A stretch of DNA of 64,000 bases, from contig NC_067196.1 in NCBI RefSeq assembly GCF_000699445.3, positions 47,409,364 to 47,473,363 on the forward strand, written 5' to 3'. This document shows, in pieces, positions 10,684-23,007 of this stretch; position 1 is the first letter of the stretch; each line of letters begins with the position of its first letter. Position numbers and translations under genes: made by a program. Source of the stretch: Schistosoma haematobium (lineage: Eukaryota > Platyhelminthes > Trematoda > Strigeidida > Schistosomatidae). A model generated the notes under the pieces. That model saw only the letters and a program-made list of their open reading frames with translations. It did not search any database and was not told where the DNA came from.

Positions 10684-12360
10684 TCATTTACTTACTTACT
10701 TACTTACTTACGCCCGTTACTCCCAATGGAGCATAGGCCGCCGACTAGCATTCTCCAACCCACTCTGTCCTGGGCCTTCTTTTCTAGTTCCATCCAATTC
10801 TTGTTCATTTTTCTCATGTCTATTTCCATTTCCCGGCGAAATGTGTTCTTTGGTCTTCCTCTTTTCCTTTGGCCTTGAGGATTCCATGTGAGGGCTTGCC
10901 TTGTGATGCAGTTGATTGCTTTCCTCAATGTGTGTCCTATCCACTTCCAGCGCTTCTTCCTGATTTCTTCCTTCACTGGGATCTGGTTTGTTGTCTCCCA
11001 TAGTAGGTTGTTGTTCATAGTGTCTGACCAACGGATCCGAAGCATTTTGCGTAGACAACTGTTAATAAACACTTGTATCTTCTGGATGATGGCTTTCGTA
11101 GTTCTCCAGGTATCCTCCCCATACAGTAGAACTGTCTTGACATTTGTATTGAAAATTCCGACCTTGGTGTTGGTTGACAGTTGCTTTGAGTTCCAGATGT
11201 TCCTCAGTTGTAAATGTGCTGCTCTTGCTTTGCCGATCCGCGCCTTCACATTAGCATCAGATCCACCCTGTTCATCAATGATGCTGCCCAGATATATAAA
11301 AGTTTTTACATCTTCCAAATCTTCTCCGTCAATTGTGATTGGATTGGTGCATGCTTGGTTGTATCGGAGAATCTTGCTTTTCCCTTTGTGTATATTGAAA
11401 CCTACTGCTGCTGAGGCTGCTGCTACACTGGTCATCTTCTCCTGCATTTGTTGTTGCGTTTGGGATAGAAGGGCCAGATCATCTGCGAAGTCTAGATCGT
11501 CCAAGTGCATCCTAGTTGTCCACTGTATCCCGTGTTTCCCTTCAGATGTTGACATCTTCATGATCCAGTCGATCACCGGGAGAAAGAGAAAGGGTGAGAG
11601 TAAGCAACCTTGCCTGACGCCGGTCTTCATTTAGAACGACTTTGTCAACTGTCCTCCATGCACGATTTTGCAGTGTAATCCATCATAGGAATTCCGTGTG
11701 ATATTGACTATCCTCTGAGGCACGCCGTGGTGTCGAAGAAGCTTCCATAGTGTTGTTCTGCCCATGCTGTCAAATGCTTACTCGTAGTCAATGAAGTTGA
11801 TGTAGAGTGATGGATTCCATTCAATTGATTGTTCCACAATGATCCGTAGAGTTTCGATTTGGTCTGTACACGATCTATTCTTACGGAATCCTGCCTGTTG
11901 GTCACGAAGTTGGGCATCTACGCAGTCCTTCATCCTGTTTAACAATACCCTGTTGAAGACTTTTCCCGGTATTGAGAGAAAAGTGATGCCCCTGTAGTTA
12001 TCACACTTGCTGAGATCGCCTTTCTTTGGTATTTTGACCAGAAGTCCTTCTTTCCAGTCTTTTGGTACTTGTTCCTCATTCCAAATCTTATTGAAGAGAA
12101 TGTGGAGTATCCTTGCAGTTGCCGCTACGTCTGCTTTTAGTGCCTCTGCTGGAATGTTGTCTGGCCCTGCTGCTTTGCCACTCTTGATTTGCCTGATGGC
12201 CATGTTTTCCTCTTCAATTGTTGGTGGGCCAACATCTATTGAGAGGTCCGTGGGTGCTGCTTCGATGTTGGGTGGGTTCAATTGGGCTGTTCGATTCAAG
12301 AGTTCTTTGAAGTGTTCTACCCACCTGTTTCGTTGCTCTTCAATGTTGATATTTCTCATT
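10684..12360 (-). mobile_element. 5'-truncated RTE-clade (SR2/Perere-like) retrotransposon
   Basis: A minus-strand non-LTR element. Its 3' terminus is the (ACTT)n/(AAGT)n tract at 10687-10712, the short tandem-repeat tail typical of RTE elements in place of poly(A). The body encodes most of the reverse transcriptase and the C-terminal region. The 5' end is cut abruptly at about 12360, inside the segment before the RT domain, as expected when target-primed reverse transcription stops early. Other copies in the window (39936, 41668, 44586, 46600, 50970, 55040) share its coding sequence or tail. Confidence 0.92.
10704..12359 (-). pseudogene. RTE reverse transcriptase, N-truncated, two nonsense codons
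   Basis: One continuous frame over about 550 codons, interrupted only by TAA at 11780-11778 and TAA at 11633-11631. RT signatures in order: IKSGKAAGPDNIPAEAL, PKDWKEG, IPKKGD...NYRGI, QAGFRK..CTDQI, INFIDYE (followed by the first stop, where K is expected), [14 protein letters not shown], and the catalytic FADD box ([11 protein letters not shown]) near residue 230 of the truncated product. The C-terminal part has the family's [14 protein letters not shown] and [10 protein letters not shown] blocks. The endonuclease domain is absent by truncation. The lack of frameshifts suggests a fairly recent insertion. ORFs on the opposite strand here are shadows. Confidence 0.9.
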
Positions 12361-14450
12361 TACCTTCGCAAAAATATTAAGTTTAATAAGTCACTAGTGA
12401 CTAACAAGTACCAGAAACCTAACGCTCTATAAAAACTTGCTAAGAATATCAGTTAAGTAACTAAAAGATATTTGAATCCCGTATTTTTACTGTAGCCTAT
12501 ACTTATAAAGAAGACTTCTGTTGACTATATGATAATCAATTTCAAAATGTGATGAAATGTGTTTTCAAAAACTGGTAACGTTTCGTCATACCAATTTCTA
12601 CTATCAATAAATCCTTTTTATCTATGTATGTAAATTCAATGATTTATTCATAACCTTTAACATGGTAACAGTGTAGTACTCCTACATGTTTATTTGATAC
12701 TAATATATAACGATCACTAAAATTTAATAGTTATGACACAAAATTCTTGTTATCATGAAAAAAAAACGAGTCTTCATTACTGTCTATGTATATTTTTATT
12801 TGAATTCATAAATTCTGCTTATCTGAATATAAAGTTATTTAATTATGAAAAGCAATAAGACATCGGCATAGACTTTTACTTTTAATTTGTGTTTATATTC
12901 ATGAAGGGTCTTTGCATGCACAACATTTTATGATTCAGATGTATGTTACTGTAATAGGAATTTTCTGAATCTACGCTAGTCATTGAGGATAGCTCTGACT
13001 TAATAGTACTTCCAGTATATTTGATATTTAACTAGCAGTAGAATTTGGGATTCTTATTTCGTTCTGTTTGGAACTCGTCAGTTGAATATGCCTGGATTCC
13101 GGTATTGACGCTCACATTTCGATTTGAATTCAGTACTATTCACCTTCAATACCAACTCGTATTCCATTGAAGTACTGATTCTAGATGACCATTAACTCGT
13201 TCAACATGTGGGAAAATATTAGCGAGAGTTTATAATTTCTCATTATCATTGTACTTTAAGACTAGAAGAGTTGAAAAATAAAATAATTGAAATATTCCAT
13301 TACGAAAAAGAACAGTGCCATTCATACTCAGAAGAATACTATCGAGTAATTATTCTTCAGCACTGGTTGATAGGGTGTAACTATGAAATTTCCATTTTAA
13401 AAAATTGCTTCTTTTAAGAGTTCTTGAGACAGGAAGCTACCTTTTCCCAGTAATCATTGTCAATCTAATTTAGGTAGTTAGTGCTGTTAAAACTTTCAGC
13501 CATACTGACCTTGACTAATCTGTACTTAAAACACTTTTATTAAATTTCATTCCATGTTAAAATTGATTACTTTCTATTATTAGAATATTTATTTTGTCTA
13601 TAATAACATGAACAAATTATGATAATGTATAAATGGCATATTACAATTCAGTTCAATTAATCTAATCTCATATGATTATTAAATACACGTAACTGTTGAT
13701 GTATTCAGACATCTGTCTATGTATCTATGACAATATCTGTATACATGTATTTAAGCTTATTTGACTGGATGTATTTTTGCATGTGTATACATTGATTATA
13801 TGTGTATTTGTAAGTTTAAATTACCACAATAAAGTGTACTGTCGTCAAGTTTACAATATTTATTCATGGAATAATAAAAATTAAATAAATGTCATATTTC
13901 CGACTTATTAACCTAGTATCTTTAATCAGTTAGTTTGTGCATTACCTTATTTATTTGCTCAATTACTTCTTTATTACTTTTTTTTTCTTTTCTGTATACT
14001 ATCTTATGAATAAAATATGTATTTTGAAATAAACACAAAAACAAGTACAGACTGATATAGAATACAATATCGATTAATTGAATTGAATATATAATGTAAT
14101 GGTATATACTGGCACACTCAAGCAAGAAGTTGAATTTTAACCAGTTAACTTAAATTATTGACTTTTATATGAACTTGTGTTACCTTCATAAACATGCTCA
14201 TACGCATTTATTGCATTGAAGTGCATTTTCTAACAATATGAATAGTTGTTATATGATTACTTTTTTTCAAAATGTTAATACACTACTGACTTGTTGTTCT
14301 TTTATCGTGTTGACATAAAAATCAATAAATTCAATGTATTCTTTTTCCATTATTTTGTTCTGTACATTGTTGCTGTATGTGGATATTAAGGTGATTATAA
14401 CTATTAAGTAGTTCAGTTTTCAATTACTTCAGATATTTATTTTTCACAAG
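12361..14450. other. AT-rich non-coding sequence, nothing recognised
   Basis: About 2.1 kb with no supported element. If the candidate exons at 14451-14747 are real, this would be part of their upstream intron. Confidence 0.45.
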
Positions 14451-14505
14451 GCGGTCCGCTTGAATATCTGGGCTATCTGTTCCTGTTATCTGAATATTTC
14501 AACAA
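14451..14505 (+). CDS. candidate penultimate exon of an unidentified gene
   Basis: A TTTTTCACAAG acceptor is followed by 55 bases reading as ..GPLEYLGYLFLLSEYFN, ending two bases into a codon. The donor GTTATC is weak. The proposed intron is only 45 bp (14506-14550), with a T-rich centre and a TTTTAG acceptor; very short introns are known in schistosome genes. Phase matches the next exon. Protein not recognised. Confidence 0.25.
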
Positions 14506-14550
14506 GTTATCTATTTTCTTGTTTGTTTTAACATATCATTATGCCTTTTA

Positions 14551-14747
14551 GTCTCATAATCTATTCAGGTGAGTTTGTGAAAAGTTTACGACATTTCGTT
14601 GTACAAATTACAAAAGAGCTTAATCAAAGACATCGTAATGGCTGGAAATATGAATTAAAACGAATGAATATTATTCAGATGTCGATTCCTGAACTGTTAA
14701 CATCTAACTGGCGACTACTCAATATATATCGCAAGGATCGATCATGA
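14551..14747 (+). CDS. candidate terminal exon of an unidentified gene
   Basis: Follows TTTTAG at 14545-14550 and reads in phase with 14451-14505. The frame runs 65 codons through GEFVKSLRHFVVQITKELN and MSIPELLTSNWRLLNI to TGA at 14745-14747. A second acceptor (CTATTCAG, ending at 14568) would give a shorter exon in the same frame. AATAAA at 14818-14823, 70 bases after the stop, supports a transcript end. No known domain was recognised. Splice sites, phase and poly(A) signal agree, but the length alone is not beyond chance. Confidence 0.32.
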
Positions 14748-14817
14748 AATAAGAAAAGGAAACTTGTTGTAACACTTTGTGCCGAGAATTCTATATTGTA
14801 CAAAAAATATAATTTTG

Positions 14818-14823
14818 AATAAA
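14818..14823 (+). promoter_or_regulatory. candidate poly(A) signal AATAAA
   Basis: Canonical hexamer 70 bases after the TGA of the candidate terminal exon. Such hexamers are common by chance in this AT-rich DNA, so its value is contextual. Confidence 0.3.
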
Positions 14824-14829
14824 GCCACT

Positions 14830-16730
14830 AATAATAATATTATTATTATTTAACGTGGTACTCATAAAAGTACCATTATCAGAAACTGAAGTTGAGAGTA
14901 AACGCTATTATTGTCGAGAACCAACTACGAAAACCGTGGATTATAATCGATTTTTGGATAAATTTTAAAGTTGGTGATATATTTGTAAGCTTAAAGAAAT
15001 GTGGAAAACTTAATATCAGGCGAAAATATTTTAAAAAATGTCTAAATTATATACAGTGTAGGCAAATAATCACTAAAATTGATCATTTTTTTAAAATCCC
15101 TAAGTAGACTGTCAGTGGTGGAATCTGAAAAAAAAGAAAATTCTGAAGAAAGGCTTCAACGAACTGTAGTGAAGGGGAATATTAAGCTTCTCACATGTTA
15201 CGCAGTTGTAATAAGTCAACACCTAAACAATCGAAGCTAACAAAATTGCATTATCACCTTACCTGCAAAATAATGCTTTATACATAAAAAATTTGATGGA
15301 AGTTGGATGGTTGAATTGTTTACTATAAAGTCATGAATGTGTGTGCAAGCAATATGCTATGACAGGATAAAAGATTAGATAATATGAATGCTTTTCTTGA
15401 GAAACTTGACTTGTTCAGTTTAACAAAAGGTCGATAAAATATGTAAAACATTAGTAAAAGGTTTGAAGAAATAGTTATAGCTACGGTCTACTGACAACTA
15501 GTGATCCTTCAGGAACTTCAAACGTTGCCAGTCAGAGAACCAGCTTTTGTAGGCTTTGACAAAGACTAATACTCTCTCAACGTAAAGATAGCTGATTGTT
15601 TACACTTATATGAAGGTGTCATGAGATAGAAAACGCTTGATTCGTTGTATCATTTTTGAGTAGGCAAATAACTAATTTTGAAAACGTTTGGAAACAAATT
15701 ATGAACAGAAACTATACTTTGTTGATTTTTCATGAAACACAGAAAAAAAGTATGTAGACACTTAAGCTTAGAATGTGAAAAGAAAATACTGTGTTTCATT
15801 TAGCACGTTATAACTTAGGGTCTAGCCGGAAGCGGTAGTTCGTGAAGCTAACAAAGTTTAGTGTAAGCTTCCTAAATTTTTGTTAGTTACTTGCCTCATA
15901 TCAGTTTGTGATGAAAGTCAAAAAATGCGCTGAGGGTTAATGCGGTACTAAAAAGAATAAAGGCATTTTAGAAGACTTTCTTTCTAATGAATCCATCTCA
16001 GGCTATATTTATAGATAGTTTTACATAACACAGTCTGATAATATGGAGGAATGTTACATCAATAAATCAATTCACTAAGTATAGTTAAGCGCTTTTTCAG
16101 GTACTGAATTTTAAAGTCTATAAAAAACAAAGAAGTGTGGAATCATTTAACAAAGTGATTAAAAAGTACCAAAGGTTTAAGTAATAAGATACAGTAATTT
16201 ATACAATAAGTTCAAAGGACAAATGTCTACTTTACGAAGAAGAAAGTTAAAAATAAAATAAGAAGTGACACTTATCATTTGTAGAACTTGGGAGGAGTCC
16301 GAAGACCACGGAAGAAGAATAAGAGATTCTTTGTACACAGAGATGGTGAGTTTCTGCAACTTCAGCTGTGCACAAATTTTTTTTTAGAAGGCATTGTTTG
16401 AATATCTTAGTTTTGAAAAAAATGCTGCCATTCGATTATGATAAATATAAAGATCATAATTTCTTGAAGTATTTTCAAAACAATCAAGTGATATGTTACA
16501 AGGAATTGCGTTACTTTTATCTATTGGTCTGATTATTTAATGTAATCACATTGTCTATTGAGTAAATCATTTATATTAAATTAAGAAATTATAAATCAAA
16601 TTTGGTTGTATCTCGGAAAATGTAGTAATATTCTGTAAAATGTTGAATAACAACAACAAAAACTGATGATCTATAAACAGTCTGTCTTATAACATTCAAA
16701 ATGTCTGATTTTATTAAACACCTATGCAAC
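14830..16730. other. AT-rich non-coding sequence, nothing recognised
   Basis: Reading frames of 60-70 codons occur but lack splice or compositional support. Confidence 0.45.
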
Positions 16731-16870
16731 AGAGGACCAAAGAACACACTGAGTTGGGAATTGGAAGCAGACATAAAAAGATTGCCCAGGACAAAGTTGG
16801 ATAGAGAATGTCGGTGAGCGGTCTATGCTCCTCCATGAGGAATTACAGGTGTAAGTAAGTAAGTAAGTAA
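16731..16870 (+). mobile_element. RTE retrotransposon 3'-terminal fragment
   Basis: The last 140 bp of an SR2-like RTE element: the end of the coding region (GAGAATGTCGGTGAGCGG, CTCCTCCATGAGG) followed by (GTAA)n at 16851-16870. About 25-30 bases found in other copies before GATTGCCCAGGA are deleted. Confidence 0.8.
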
Positions 16871-17460
16871 ACAGAAACAATATTAAACACTTTCATTTGT
16901 TGCCTAAATTTTTAAATTATTCTAATAAACAAGCATACATAAACTATCCCATACATAACCAACAAATCTCATTAAAAATACCATTAAGAATTATACCTTA
17001 GTACATAAATCCAATTCAGTATTTCACGTGCAATATTAATCATATCAATAGCACACGTATATATATCAAGCATAATCACAGCATCGAATAAACATATTTT
17101 TAGTTAGTACAAATTAAACATCATTTATCTTTTTTTCCAGTAATAAATTATTTATTCAAATGATTGTCAGCTTGACGCTAATTGACAGCAATATTGTGGG
17201 AAAAGTAATGAATACATTCTCTATTGAAATTAATAAAGTATATATATTCAAATGAATATTACCTATTCATAAGTGAAATAGACATATTCTAATAAGATAC
17301 AACAGGTGTAGTAATTTACTTCACTAAAGATTAGTAGTTATATTTCATTTATCCCTACTTAATTAAGATTATGAAAAGAGTGAAGTTATTAAGATGAAAG
17401 TGTATTACTAATAATTTTGTTTTCCAATAAAAGGTATAATTACTTTAATACAACAGTGGT

Positions 17461-17730
17461 GTGTGCTACTGATGTCGATAGATTTAAGTAGTATGGATCA
17501 TTAATCGAAAATGATATAACTGGTAGCACAAGGTTAAGAAGATTGAAAAGAACAGAACGAGAACAATGAATGATTGGTGTGAAAACGAAGAATCAGTAAA
17601 GTTTGAGACAATTGATTGACATTTTGCAAATGAAGTATTTACTGTGTGGTTCTCAGATTTCACTAAGACATTCTGTAAATTTGTGTTCAAATACATTTGG
17701 TTGTCCCCATTTGTGTTCTCGTTCACTGCA
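17461..17730. repeat. unclassified 270 bp dispersed repeat U1, copy 2
   Basis: Almost identical to 9528-9797 over its whole length, indicating recent common origin 8 kb apart. The minus-strand 80-codon frame (17484-17726) is kept. See copy 1 for what is and is not visible. Confidence 0.7.
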
Positions 17731-18636
17731 TAACTGCATCACTTATACAGATTATGAATTACAGTTTTTCAATGGACTCCATTTCTATCGAAATCCTATT
17801 CTGATGGTAAACAAAGAAGAGGAAGAAAGTTGCACTTGGACCATTCGGTCACTTGTTATTGGCCTATGTTATCTTGCCTAATCTTTGATATACATTGAAT
17901 TATATCGATCACACTAGGTCTTCTGTTACTGTGGTGCACTTAAGTTAATGTTAGATGATTGGAGGTAATATATCGAATGCTATAGACTTCATTTTCGAGT
18001 TCACTTGGTGCTTGTCAATAGAAATTATCTGAAGTCTTAAGGGAACTAAATTTATCTCAGAGGTTCGAATCGGCGTTACCCAGTGCTACAACTATAGATA
18101 TATTCACATGAGCTATTCTAATCATTTTCTGGCTAACTATGTTATTTACCTAGTTATAAGATAAACTTAACCATATGAATGCATTCTAGGAGATTTTTCA
18201 CATTTCTGAACAGTCATGATCGTAATACGTTATATATTTTTACTTAATTCTATGACAGGTAAATCATTATATGACATATATTCTTGCGAGTATTAATCGT
18301 TAACGTTTACTGACAGTGCATAAAAGGTACTAAACAGTTCCACAGTCAACAATATACTAACTAGAAATGAATATTATGAAAATGTAGACAAAGTAATGAG
18401 AGTATTTGTTAAATAAATAAGTTATTGTTAACGTCATGTTTATACATTCAGAAAATCCATACACGTAGTACAATTGCGAAATCGATGAACTTAAAAGGCT
18501 TGAAGAGCCTATATTATCTACTTACTGAGATACACTAAGTATCAGTTACGCTAACTAAAAACACTAGAAAAATTAGATAGTAATCAATTACAATGGTGGA
18601 GACACATTCAGTTTTTACTTCATATTAAATTAGTAT
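17731..18636. other. AT-rich non-coding sequence, nothing recognised
   Basis: No supported gene or repeat family. Confidence 0.5.
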
Positions 18637-18855
18637 CAGAAGGGGTTTTGTGGATATTATAGTAATTTAAATAGTTGAGATCATGAGTCGATTGAAGCTA
18701 GGTCCTGGGTTCAAATCTCGCAAGGCGAGGTCGTGGATGCACAATGATGAGGAGTCCCATAATAGAACGAAACGACCGTTCAGTGCTTCTAGGTTTTCCA
18801 TAGTGGTCTAGCTTTAATTGACTCATGATCTCAACTATTAAAATTATATTACATT
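18637..18855 (+). mobile_element. family A SINE, foldback with short inverted arm
   Basis: The left arm (about 18640-18690) is the reverse complement of the family A 3' end (GTTGAGATCATGAGTCGATT). It joins directly to a plus copy at the B-box region (GTCCTGGGTTCAAATC) and continues to the normal 3' end. The element therefore has terminal inverted repeats of about 28-55 bp and could be mistaken for a MITE. Confidence 0.8.
18739..18786 (+). ncRNA. decayed hammerhead ribozyme (family A)
   Basis: The second core strand CGAAAC is intact. The first reads ATGAGGA, losing invariant C3, stem I is mismatched (CACAATG), and the cleavage triplet is GTT. Predicted inactive. Confidence 0.7.
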
Positions 18856-20651
18856 ATAAACATTTTATCTCACTTAGTTTATTTCATGAGATTATCACTT
18901 TCTATGTTATACATTATTTGGATCAACTTGAAACAATAAACTAATTAATAGTAATTGTTATATGTATTAGAAATTCTCAGATCTGCTCACATTATGTGTT
19001 TACTAGCTACAAACTGACCAATATGACAATACAAGAAATGACCATAAACACATAAATATATTGTAGTAGAATTGTAAATGAAGCATATAATTACGTACAA
19101 ATTGTTAATTATTTTATATAAACATCATAACGTAAATCATAATTTGCATAATATTTTCTATTTGTTGTCTTTGTCATTACAAAATATGGTTAAGGCCCAT
19201 TCATTTAATTAATTATTTACTTTTATAATTAACAATGTTCAATCACCTTTTGTTTTGTATTTAAACAAAATCAACTAACTACCGACTTAACTGAATATAA
19301 TAATAATCAAAAGTTCATAGAGTCTATAACAGTTTTGTTTTTCAAATTAAACTACTGGGTTTTTTTTTTTTTCTCACAAACCAGGACTCCAAAGAGCTGT
19401 GATTTTGCAACATCTTAAAAAACATTAACTTTCATTCTAAATTACTCTAAATGTTTATTTGGCAGTATCACTTCAGTTTATTACTTACATCACCTTTAAT
19501 TTTTTATTCATAATGATATTAGATAAGTAAAGTGGAATATGTTTTAAGATTTTCTAACAAGATTTTATATTTTAATTAATATCGGTGATAATGAGTTTTC
19601 TTTTTTCAAGTTTGTTTGTTTGTTTGTTTTCATCAGACCAACATCTTTTTTTGAAATAACTAAATATCGTCGTTCATTACATGTTGTTACATTGAATTGA
19701 CAAAAATTGATTAATCTTTCTTTTCTTTTCTTTTTTTTCTTTCACAAACATTTATCATATACCGCAATTGTAATTCATCTTAACTAAATGATTAGTACAG
19801 TTCAAAGTAATTTTAATGTAGAATGTAGACTATGTAATTATTTCAATGGATGAAAACTTGTCAACTTATGCTTAAAGTAAGAAGAAAAAACACTGAAAAT
19901 GAAGACACATTATCTTCCGATTATTATTATTATGATGATGATGATGAGATGTGTATCATAACAGTTGATAAATTGTTGAATACAAATGTTTCTATATTAG
20001 AAACAATCAAAATCAGATCAATCGTTTATAGAATGATAAATCATTGATAGCAAATCCTATACACATAATTATTAACAGTTTGTTTTGGAGAGAAAATATT
20101 AGATATTACATTTTCATTAATTCAATAGAATCTTAATGAATTCTTATCTCATTTGTCTGGTTACCAATTAAACGTTTTTGAGATAAAATATGAAAAATTA
20201 ATTTTTGTTTTCGGAAATTTATATTGATCAACTCAATATACAATCGATAATTTAAAAAATCATCTATTTATCAGTCTATATTTGAAATGTTAATAACAGA
20301 CTTGAATCTAATTCATGAATAGTTTAGTAAATTGATCTTGTCATATTGTAATGGAGATACCATGACAATAAGTTACTCCATATATTGATTATCCAACTCA
20401 TAATGGATTCATTAACGATTAGTAATATATATAGTTAATATAACAATAATATTCTTTAAACATTTACCTAATCTACAATAGAAAGATGTAATTCACTAAA
20501 ATTCAATATCATACATATCGTATCAATCATTTCAAAATATAATTTGAAATTAACTACATGTCAAATGAAATAAACATGTACAGTGATATCAATGAGTCTA
20601 CATTGAAAGAAAAACATTATTTAATATAGTAATAAAATGCATAATAATATT

Positions 20652-20653
<2 letters not shown>
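18856..20653. other. AT-rich non-coding sequence with microsatellites
   Basis: Contains poly(T) and a (TAT)n(GAT)n tract near 19921-19947 inside a 66-codon plus-strand frame (19850-20047). That frame encodes only a Y/D run plus unremarkable sequence and is not accepted as a gene. Confidence 0.45.

Positions 20654-20684
<31 letters not shown>
20654..20684. repeat. (TA)n microsatellite
   Basis: About 15 perfect TA dinucleotides. Confidence 0.95.
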
Positions 20685-20685
<1 letters not shown>

Positions 20686-20784
20686 TGAAACATATCTTTA
20701 TTAATATGATCTTTTCCCTAACAGCAGTGCTGTTAATAAGAACATGACTTATTTAATTTCCTATACACCAACATGATCAAAATT

Positions 20785-21304
20785 AGAAATGAAACAAATG
20801 CCTAGATACGACCGAGAGTGGAGAGAGTTAGCTTTCACTCTCGATATGCTCTCACATGGCCACACATATACAGTTATTACCAAAGAAGTCCTATTCACCG
20901 CGTTCTCATGGCCGGGGTATTGTTTACGAAATTGTGACGACGAAACGCGAATGTCCAGCACTTTAACCAAATTGGTAGATATGGAGGATCCATCTAGAGA
21001 AGTTGGTAAACCTTCATTTCGAACCAATTGATTCCAGAATCCTGGGGGAAGAAATGGCGTATGAGCCAATTGTTGGTCACCGGCTACCATGGAACTGTAT
21101 CTCCTGACGTTGCTTCACTGCCTTGTGGATTAGACCTGTGGGCCAAAGGCTCGGGGTGTAGCCCCCTAAGAAAACTGCCTGCTTCGATCTGGGCACCCAG
21201 TCAGTATCACAGCGCGCACACAAATCAAGTGACTTGTGTGGTGCATATGTATTCCGTGCCCCTTCCTACCAATATATGTTCATATAAATAAACAAATAAA
21301 CAAA
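20785..21304 (+). mobile_element. unclassified retroposon-like repeat U2, copy 1
   Basis: About 520 bp, clearly more GC-rich than its flanks, homologous over its whole length to the inverted copy at 58050-58588. Shared blocks include GTTGCTTCACTGCCTTGTGG, CCCCCTAAGAAAAC and TCACATGGCCA. The 3' end carries AAATAAAC-type short tandem repeats (about 21284-21304), matched by an (AAAT)n tail in the other copy. That asymmetric tail is the mark of a non-LTR retroposon. I believe related sequence is abundant in schistosome transcripts, possibly the 3' segment of a CR1-like or RTE element, but no RT motif is present to prove it. Overlapping ORFs on both strands are not conserved between the copies. 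Confidence 0.7.
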
Positions 21305-22944
21305 CGTTTTAAATAGAAATGTTATATCACTAAATAACTGTTAGTTAAATGTTTAAATAGATTGTTATATCAGTACACTATTCACTTATTGCTCTGTTTT
21401 AAACACCATGATCTTTCTAAAACAAAAACACAATAAACAAAATGAGAACATGTTAAGAAATTAGGGCGAATTTCTTCTTTTTCCCTCATTTTTTGCTCTA
21501 ACAATGTTGAATTTTATCGTGCCCTGAATTTGACCGTTTCACTTAATAACAACTGAAATAACACAGAAAACTTTTTTGAAAAAAATAAGTGAATTATTAA
21601 CTCACACGAAATGAAATTCCACAAAGAGAGGACACAATTAACAGAATATGTCGTTTTACGTTCTATTTTCATTCAGTTTACTATTTTTTTTATCTATAAG
21701 ACGTCTTTTTCTACTCTGAATATGTATGAGAATTCAATCTGAGATCTTAATGATAATGTGATAACAAGTGATTACTTATAAATTGTCAATGATATTCATA
21801 GTAAATTAATTTAAATGTGTTCTACAGATTCCTGGAATATTTCTCTTTTCTATGAAATGATTGAAGGTGTTCAACAAATAATCTTGAATTATATGGACTG
21901 CCATTTAATTGTTAATGCCCTAGCTTCAGAATGACTGTCTAAGAGACTAAATTATTAATTTTAGCAAAAATTAATTATTGTTCTCTCAAATAAAGTAAAG
22001 CCTGATGAGGATCTAAACGAAAACAATATGTTGTTCTAACTCACAAATAGATTTCACTAGTAAGTGAAGTTAAGCACAGTAAAAATTTGTATTGTCTACC
22101 GACTATATTTACTCATTATACGTGTAAAGAGTCCCGTCAGCGATCTACTTGCGAACACACAACTTATTGTTTAATATGTTGAGCTTAAATATTTTATTCA
22201 TTTTGAATTGTAACCATAAAACGGATACATTCGTAAATACATTCCATTACCAGTACATTGTATTACTGTAATATCAACAATTGGTTAAGTCAAATAATAC
22301 ATATATAGACAAAAAAGAAGAAGGGTTCTAGGAATATAGACAAAAAAAGGATTATTTACCATATATATGTGACATGATAAAACAAATAAATATTCATTAC
22401 ATATTTATTTATTCCCGTTTTTCTTTTACCAGTATTAATAAATATTTACTGATTATTATCACGGAGTATGATTTATTTTCATTCACTTATTTCCGTCAAT
22501 ATTTGTTTGTTTAAATATCAATGAGAAGTTTGGTTACATTATGTATTCTTGCCCAATGAGTAAATGGATCATTTCAGATCCATGATTGCTTTCTGTATAA
22601 GAAAAGTGAAAGATGATTTCTATGAAAGTTACCTTAATGAGAAATTACATAAAGTAGATTTGTATGATAATGAGTTATTTAGTAAATAATAAGTGAAGAT
22701 TATGTATGTCTCTCTCATTCGATTTTCGTATACAGAAAGATGTTCTATAATTTGAAGTAATGTAGCCCTTCGTTGTGATTTATCATTTGAATAACATATA
22801 TATAAAAACTGTATCTAATTAAATGTTAATTGATATACATCAATGTTATAATGTACAAGTCAAATTATAATTGCATATCATCTGTAGTGTCAGCGTGACT
22901 AAGCTACTTATACAGTATCTAAACAGAATTATTTGCTTATTCAG
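21305..22944. other. AT-rich non-coding sequence, nothing recognised
   Basis: No supported gene or repeat family. Confidence 0.5.
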
Positions 22945-23007
22945 ACCTCCTGAAAAAGGACAGAATCATTGCTTATGATGACTTGTTGAATGAAGTTCCA
23001 ATAGAGT
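22945..23007 (+). CDS. weak candidate internal exon (63 nt, symmetric)
   Basis: Acceptor TGCTTATTCAG, 63 bases, donor GTAAGA. The frame reads LLKKDRIIAYDDLLNEVPIE with two bases before and one after, so the exon is symmetric (phase 1 at both ends). The frame stays open past the donor to 23172. Symmetric short exons occur in schistosome genes, including micro-exon genes. No family recognised and no partner exon found. Confidence 0.2.

Noticed and set aside
10888..11634. Plus-strand 248-codon open frame
   Set aside because: It is the antisense of the RTE reverse transcriptase, which explains the sequence fully; no independent coding signal.
12007..12432. Plus-strand 141-codon open frame
   Set aside because: Antisense shadow of the RTE RT frame running past the truncation point.
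9551..17726. 80-codon minus-strand ORFs in U1 as a gene family with a membrane segment
   Set aside because: The third copy has accumulated amino-acid changes at about the rate expected without selection, and its frame is broken outside the core.
18637..18855. MITE with terminal inverted repeats
   Set aside because: The 'TIRs' are inverted family A SINE 3' ends; no DNA transposon signature or target duplication was found.
19850..20047. Frame with a Y/D acidic run as a small protein
   Set aside because: The run is a (TAT)n(GAT)n microsatellite; no splice or promoter support.
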